NCBI GenBank assembly: GCA_019247135.1
Contig: JAFAPL010000471.1
Span: forward strand, 1 to 9,468
Direction of reading: 5' to 3'
Length of the DNA stretch: 9,468 nt
Origin: Chloroflexota bacterium
GTDB taxonomy: Bacteria; Chloroflexota; UBA6077; CF-72
Part shown: positions 5,524 to 9,468 of the stretch, in pieces
Numbering within the stretch: position 1 is the first letter of the stretch
How the letters are laid out: each line of letters opens with the position of its first letter
The notes under the pieces: generated by a model
What the model was told of the DNA's origin: nothing
Databases searched by the model: none
Seen by the model: the letters and a program-made list of their open reading frames with translations, nothing else
Position numbers and translations under genes: made by a program

Positions 5524-6006
5524 ATGGCACACGCCGCTTCCGCCAGCGGGGGCTCGGCAACGCAATCGACCGGCGTCCTCGACGCACAGCAGATCCAGGC
5601 CCTCATCCCGCATCGCTATCCGTTTCTGCTGGTCGACCGCATCCTCGAGATCGAGGACGGCAAACGCATCGTGGGCCTCAAGCACGTGAGCATGGGTGAT
5701 CCGTTTCTGCAGGGCCATTTTCCCGAGTACCCGATCATGCCCGGGGTGCTGATCGTCGAGGCGCTCGCTCAGGTAGGCGCGGTCCTGGTCATGCGCGACG
5801 CGGCGAACGCAGGCAAACTGCCCTTCTTCGCACGGATCGACAACTGCCGCTTTCGTCGACCGGTACGCCCTGGCGACACGCTGCGGCTGGAGCTTGACGT
5901 CACCTCGTCACGCGGCCCGGTCGGCAAGGCCCACGCGCGGGCGCTGGTCGAAGGCGACCTGGCGTGTGAAGCCGACCTGACGTTTGCGCTCGGCTCGGCG
6001 GGATAA
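5524..6006 (+). CDS. fabZ: 3-hydroxyacyl-[acyl-carrier-protein] dehydratase FabZ
   Basis: A 160-aa single hotdog-fold protein. It removes water from beta-hydroxyacyl-ACP during fatty acid elongation in the cytoplasm. The core opens with [17 protein letters not shown] (24-40), and the active-site helix [20 protein letters not shown] (64-83) carries the catalytic His65 and Glu79. [15 protein letters not shown] further on is also diagnostic. The length is slightly above the usual 140-150 because of an 18-residue Ala/Ser-rich N-terminal stretch; there is no in-frame ATG or GTG closer to the domain, so the ATG at 5524 stands. It is the first plus-strand gene, divergent from imuB, and the following glycosyltransferase frame may begin inside its 3' end. 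FabZ next to cell-envelope sugar genes suggests supply of acyl chains for an envelope lipid, which is inference. Confidence 0.95.
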   Translation: MAHAASASGGSATQSTGVLDAQQIQALIPHRYPFLLVDRILEIEDGKRIVGLKHVSMGDPFLQGHFPEYPIMPGVLIVEALAQVGAVLVMRDAANAGKLPFFARIDNCRFRRPVRPGDTLRLELDVTSSRGPVGKAHARALVEGDLACEADLTFALGSAG

Positions 6007-7192
6007 CGCGCGGCTGACGCTGCTGCGGCTGGCGGGACGGCTCGCAACGGCACGGCCGTCACCAGCCCGGCCCTCGGCGGCACGCGCGTCAGCAGCCATC
6101 TCCTCCGCGCAACGGCCCACCGTACCCAATCCGCACTTGCTGCTCTTGCGGCCCGACCACATCGGCGACGTCGTGCTCACCTCGCCGGCGGTCCAGCTAC
6201 TGCGCGATAGCTTGCCACGCGCGCATCTGACCTACGTCGTCGGACCTTGGAGCGTCGACGCGGCGCGATGTGGTCCACCAGTCGACGATCTGCGCATGCT
6301 CGCCTATCCTGGTTTCACCCGCCGATCGAACGCCAATCTGGTGCAGCCGTACGCGCTGCTGGTGCGCGAAGCGCGACGACTCAGAAGCGAGCGCTACGAC
6401 GCGGCCGTTGTTTTTCGACCAGACCACTGGTGGGGCGCGCTTCTCGCGTCGGTTGCCGGGATCCCGCTACGCCTCGGCTTCCTCATGCCTGAAACGCGGC
6501 CGTTCCTGACACACGGGCAGGCGCTGCGCGGCGAGCACGCGGCAGAGGAAGCGCTCGGGTTGGCGCGACTCGCGCTGGCGACGCTCGACGTCCAGGCTTG
6601 CGGCGAACCCGGCATCACCTTCACGGTGCCGCAAGCCGCGCGCGAAAGAACCGCGGCGTTCTGGAGCCTGCACGGGCTGACCGGCCGACCGGTCGTCTGC
6701 GTCCAGCCGACGGCGGGCGCGGTGCTGAAGAGCTGGCCGATCGAGGCGTGGGTGCGGCTGGTAGACGGTTCGAGTGAGGCTGCCAGCGTCGTCCTCGCGG
6801 GCGCACCGGCAGATGCGATGCTGCTCCAGGCGATTCAGGAGCGGTGCTCGAGGCCACCGTTCGTGGTCCGCGGAGAGTCGATCGCCGACTCGGCCGCGGT
6901 CTACGAGCGGGCCAGGCTGCTGGTCGGAGTGGATGGCGGCGCGGCTCACGTCGCGGCGGCGGTCGGAACGCCGACGGTGCGCGTGTATGGCCCTGCCCCG
7001 GTCGCACGCTATGGTCCGTGGCCGCCGCGGGATGACCAGCGTGTGGTCATGGCGGACGCCCTGGCCTGCATACCCTGCGGACACCTGGACAAACCGCCGT
7101 GCGGCGCGTCCACACTCCCGGCCTGCATGCTCGCGGTGTCCGTCGAGGACGTCCTGCGTGAAGTGCGAAGTCTGCTGTTCAGCCAACGCTAG
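5984..7192 (+). CDS. Glycosyltransferase family 9 (heptosyltransferase-like), first copy
   Basis: The frame gives up to 402 aa. The GT-B N-terminal domain begins [23 protein letters not shown], the nucleotide-sugar transferase signature of GT9. The C-terminal domain has [19 protein letters not shown], then [19 protein letters not shown] (DGG at 317-319, where most family members have D[ST]G) and a Cys-rich tail (ACIPC...C...C) also seen in WaaF/WaaQ-type proteins. GT9 enzymes transfer heptose from ADP-heptose, or related sugars, onto surface glycans at the cytoplasmic face of the membrane. The start is uncertain: TTG at 5984 overlaps fabZ by 23 nt and adds an Arg/Ala/Pro-rich extension of about 50 residues, while TTG at 6137 starts right at the domain. 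Neither has a Shine-Dalgarno. The extension keeps an open frame, so I report the longer form. The heptosyl specificity is inferred from the kinase gene downstream. Confidence 0.85.
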   Translation: MRSARRDNARLTLLRLAGRLATARPSPARPSAARASAAISSAQRPTVPNPHLLLLRPDHIGDVVLTSPAVQLLRDSLPRAHLTYVVGPWSVDAARCGPPVDDLRMLAYPGFTRRSNANLVQPYALLVREARRLRSERYDAAVVFRPDHWWGALLASVAGIPLRLGFLMPETRPFLTHGQALRGEHAAEEALGLARLALATLDVQACGEPGITFTVPQAARERTAAFWSLHGLTGRPVVCVQPTAGAVLKSWPIEAWVRLVDGSSEAASVVLAGAPADAMLLQAIQERCSRPPFVVRGESIADSAAVYERARLLVGVDGGAAHVAAAVGTPTVRVYGPAPVARYGPWPPRDDQRVVMADALACIPCGHLDKPPCGASTLPACMLAVSVEDVLREVRSLLFSQR

Positions 7193-7236
7193 AATCGCTG
7201 GGCAGCCCAGGTGGAATCCTTTTTGTTTGTGGATGA

Positions 7237-8391
7237 GTGCCGCGCTTTGGCTCTTCCTCCCACTGGCCAGTGCATTTGAAAACGCCGCAACGCATTCTCG
7301 TCGTCAAGCTCGCCACGTTAGGTGATGTCCTCATGGCGACGCCTGCGCTGCGAGCACTGCGGAGCACTTTTCCGCGAGCGCACATTGGCGTGCTGACGAC
7401 GCCGCCGAGCGCATCGGCGCTGCGTGGCCTGGACAGCTTCGACGAGATCGTCACCTTCGACAAGTACGCTTTCGACCGACCTGCCGATGCGCTCGGGCGG
7501 CTTCCCTGGGCCCTGCGGCTGGCGGGTCGGCTGCGCGGTGGGGGCTGGGACACGCTCGTGCTGTTGCATCACCTGACCACGGCCTTCGGCATCGCGAAAT
7601 ACGCGGCCCTGAGCCTTGGAAGTGGCGCCGCTCGGCGTGTCGGTCTGGAGAACGGACGCGGGCGGTGGTTCCTTACCGACGGCGCGCTCGATCGCGGCTT
7701 CGGCTGGCGCCACGAGGTCGATTACATGCTGGACGTCGTCGGCCTGCTCGGGGCGCGGCATCCGGGTGAGCCGCATCTGGAGCTGGTGATCGCGCCCGAC
7801 GACGAGGCGTGGGCCGCGGCGCGCTGGTCAGAGCTGGGTGCGAGGGACGCGGTGCTGCTGGTGCCGGGGTCGGGGGCGTTCAGTCGGGCGCGGCGGTGGG
7901 CGCCCGAGCGCTTCGTCGAAGTGGGAAAGTCACTGCGCGCGCGACACGGTCTGCAGCCAATCGTGCTGGCTGGACTGGATCCAGACGAGCAGGCGCTGGC
8001 GGGCGAAGTCGCGGCGGGTATCGCGAACGCGGCGATTGTTCCGCCCGCGCCCAGCCCGCAGGCGCTCGGCGCGATCGTGAGGCGCTGCCGCCTGATGATC
8101 GCCAACGACAGCGGGCCTGTACACGTCGCGAGCGCGGTCCGCACACCGGTGGTCGCCATTTTCGGCCCAAGCAATGAGCGGATGTGGCGCCCGTATCCGC
8201 CGAGCGATCGCCGCAATCAGGTCGTGCGCGAGCAGCTCGCGTGCACGCCGTGCATCCATCGCGGTCACAGATTCGGGACGCCGCAGGGCTGTGCGGCTCG
8301 AACATGCCTGGCCATCCTGGAGCCGTCGAGCGTCCTTGTGGCGGCCGACCGCGCGCTCGCGAGCGAACCAGTGCTGGCGGTCGTCCGGTGA
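7237..8391 (+). CDS. Glycosyltransferase family 9 (heptosyltransferase-like), second copy
   Basis: A 384-aa GT-B protein homologous in layout to the gene before it. RILVVKLATLGDVLMATPALRALR (19-42) is the GT9 N-terminal signature. VLLVPGSGAFSRARRWAPERF lies at the start of the second domain. IANDSGPVHVASAVRTPVVAIFGPS contains the canonical D-S-G (291-293), and the tail has ACTPC...C...C like the first copy. The two proteins differ substantially, so this is an old duplication or two separate acquisitions rather than a recent tandem copy. The GTG at 7237 gives an 11-residue lead; GTG at 7270 (MHLKTPQRILVV) is an equally good start, and no ribosome site decides between them. A 44-bp gap separates it from the upstream gene, and its stop overlaps the next gene by 4 nt. 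Confidence 0.88.
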   Translation: MPRFGSSSHWPVHLKTPQRILVVKLATLGDVLMATPALRALRSTFPRAHIGVLTTPPSASALRGLDSFDEIVTFDKYAFDRPADALGRLPWALRLAGRLRGGGWDTLVLLHHLTTAFGIAKYAALSLGSGAARRVGLENGRGRWFLTDGALDRGFGWRHEVDYMLDVVGLLGARHPGEPHLELVIAPDDEAWAAARWSELGARDAVLLVPGSGAFSRARRWAPERFVEVGKSLRARHGLQPIVLAGLDPDEQALAGEVAAGIANAAIVPPAPSPQALGAIVRRCRLMIANDSGPVHVASAVRTPVVAIFGPSNERMWRPYPPSDRRNQVVREQLACTPCIHRGHRFGTPQGCAARTCLAILEPSSVLVAADRALASEPVLAVVR

Positions 8392-8936
8392 GCACTTCGG
8401 CTCCGCTCGCGTCCGACGAGACGCTGTATTGCGCGCGTCATCCCGGCACGGAGACGTCGCTACGTTGCGGTCGGTGCTTCACGCCGATCTGTCCGAAGTG
8501 CCTGGTAGGAACGCCAGTCGGTGCGCGTTGTCCGACGTGCGCACGCGTCAAGCGTTTCTCGACGGTCTTGAAGCCGCCCGAGTTGGCCCGCGCCGCCGGT
8601 TTCGGCGTGGGCGCCGGGACGCTGGGCACGATGGTGATCAGCTTTCTGCCCTTGCCCGGGGGGTTCTTCAGTCTGCTGCTGTACGCGCTGATGGGATACT
8701 GCGTCGGCGAGGCGGTCGCCATCGGCGCCAATCGCAAGCGAGCGCCCGAACTGGGCCCGATCGCGGTTGCTTGCGTCTTCGTAGGCTACGTCCTCGGCTT
8801 CGTGGTCGAGTTGCTGATCGGCGGCGCGCCGTTCAGTCTCGGACTGTTGTTGGTGCCGATGATGCTGCTCATGCGCGGGCTGCTGATCGTCGGTTTGTTG
8901 ATCGGCGCGCTGCTGGCCTGGATGCGCGTTCGGTGA
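8388..8936 (+). CDS. B-box-type zinc-finger protein with four membrane helices
   Basis: A 182-aa protein of unknown function. Residues 13-53 form a compact zinc-binding module with eight ligands in pairs: C15/H18, C27/C30, C35/C38 and C48/C51, the cross-braced B-box/ZnF pattern found in many Chloroflexota and Actinobacteria membrane proteins. A short basic linker (KRF) leads to four predicted membrane helices at about 67-87, 93-113, 123-144 and 152-178, ending in a basic tail. I chose GTG at 8388 because it overlaps the stop of the preceding GT9 gene as GTGA and begins just before the zinc module. An upstream ATG in the same frame (8184) would give a Pro/Arg-rich leader fully inside the GT9 coding region and is rejected. 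Position between a glycosyltransferase and a heptose kinase suggests an envelope-related role, but nothing in the sequence states it. Confidence 0.75.
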   Translation: MSTSAPLASDETLYCARHPGTETSLRCGRCFTPICPKCLVGTPVGARCPTCARVKRFSTVLKPPELARAAGFGVGAGTLGTMVISFLPLPGGFFSLLLYALMGYCVGEAVAIGANRKRAPELGPIAVACVFVGYVLGFVVELLIGGAPFSLGLLLVPMMLLMRGLLIVGLLIGALLAWMRVR

Positions 8937-9468
8937 GCTCCGAGCTCGACGACTTGCGGCGGGAGGTTGGCCGACTCGCCGGGCATCGCGTGCTCGTCGT
9001 GGGCGACCTGGTCCTGGACGAATACGTGACCGGGCGGCCGACCCGTATCTCGCGCGAGGCACCCGTGCCCATCCTGGAGCGCATCGACCAGGAGGACCGC
9101 GCCGGCTCGGCCGCGAGTCCAGCGGCGAACATCATCGCGCTCGGGTCGCACGCGACGGTCGTGGGTGTGGTCGGCTGCGACCCTGAAGGCAGTCGACTGG
9201 AAGCGGCCTTGCAGCGACTCGGCCTGCATGACCTGGAGCGGGGGCTGCTCCGACGTCCGGAAGTCGCGACCGCGATCAAGACGCGGGTCATGGCACAGGG
9301 GTATACGGGCGGGCTGCATGGGCGGCAGCAGGTCTTGCGACTGGATCGAACGAGCGTGGTGTCCGACGAAGCGAGCGCGTGCGTGGCGTCGGTCATCGAG
9401 CGGCTTGCGCCGGAGTATGACGCGGTGCTCGTGTCGGACTATCGGGGTGGGGTGATCGCGGACGCGTC
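8933..9468 (+). CDS. HldE/RfaE-type heptose-7-phosphate kinase, N-terminal part (truncated by window edge)
   Basis: The frame stays open from GTG at 8933, which overlaps the previous stop as GTGA, to the right edge, giving 178 residues. It is a PfkB/ribokinase-fold kinase. VLVVGDLVLDEYVTGRPTRISREAPVPIL (20-48) closely follows the HldE signature GDVMLDRYWYG...SRISPEAPVPV. TKxR-like IKTRVM (115-120), QQVLRLDR (132-139) and AVLVSDYRGGV (164-174) follow in order, as in E. coli HldE. The usual PGGAANVA substrate loop reads AGSAASPAANI (57-67), a variant worth noting. The family phosphorylates D-glycero-D-manno-heptose 7-phosphate at C1, a step towards ADP-heptose, the donor for GT9 enzymes like the two upstream. 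Whether a nucleotidyltransferase domain is fused at the C-terminus cannot be seen. A related carbohydrate kinase is the alternative. Confidence 0.83.
   Translation, partial: MSSELDDLRREVGRLAGHRVLVVGDLVLDEYVTGRPTRISREAPVPILERIDQEDRAGSAASPAANIIALGSHATVVGVVGCDPEGSRLEAALQRLGLHDLERGLLRRPEVATAIKTRVMAQGYTGGLHGRQQVLRLDRTSVVSDEASACVASVIERLAPEYDAVLVSDYRGGVIADA

Noticed and set aside
7198..7224. Hairpin CTGGG/CCCAG followed by a T-run between the two GT9 genes
   Set aside because: The stem is 5 bp with a 3-nt loop and the T-run begins 9 nt later, too far for an intrinsic terminator; the genes probably stay in one operon.

Overview
The window is GC-rich, densely packed bacterial DNA with high GC at third codon positions over most genes. 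The mix of families suggests a Chloroflexota-like, or less likely actinobacterial, environmental bacterium. The clues are SOS boxes of the GAAC-N4-GTTC type, an ImuB/DnaE2-type mutasome, an MctP/DUF3311 transporter pair, FabZ, GT9 glycosyltransferases, a B-box zinc-finger membrane protein and a heptose-7-phosphate kinase. No rRNA or tRNA was found to settle the phylum, so the taxonomy is inference.

Left part, all on the minus strand. Positions 1-1511 hold the N-terminal 503 residues of a DnaE-type polymerase, most likely error-prone DnaE2/ImuC, running off the left edge. Its TTG start directly follows an in-frame stop codon and is overlapped by a LexA-like palindrome. Next comes a non-coding stretch of about 370 bp (1540-1909) rich in predicted hairpins. 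Then, reading right to left from 5405, there is a compact cluster: ImuB-like Y-family polymerase, a small DUF6504 protein, a DUF3311 small membrane protein and an MctP-like sodium:solute symporter. ImuB overlaps the DUF6504 gene and DUF3311 overlaps the symporter; 51 bp separate the two pairs. A second LexA-like palindrome with the same core lies just upstream of imuB. The two mutasome genes therefore look co-regulated although 2.6 kb apart, and the transporter pair sits downstream of an SOS-controlled promoter.

Right part, all on the plus strand. fabZ (5524) is followed by two GT9 (ADP-heptose:LPS heptosyltransferase superfamily) genes, a zinc-finger/transmembrane protein and the start of an HldE/RfaE-type kinase gene that leaves the window at 9468. 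The last two junctions are 4-nt GTGA overlaps, so at least the second GT9, the zinc-finger gene and the kinase look translationally coupled. The likely theme is making and transferring an activated heptose (or similar sugar) onto a cell-surface glycan, next to a fatty-acid dehydratase.

The most notable points are: (1) the matched pair of operators placed over leaderless-looking promoters for imuB and dnaE2; (2) the loss of the expected catalytic carboxylates in ImuB; (3) a sharp drop in third-position GC inside dnaE near position 700, close to the PHP/palm boundary; (4) the structured intergenic region beside the dnaE2 operator; and (5) a heptose-glycan cluster in what may be a lineage without classical LPS.
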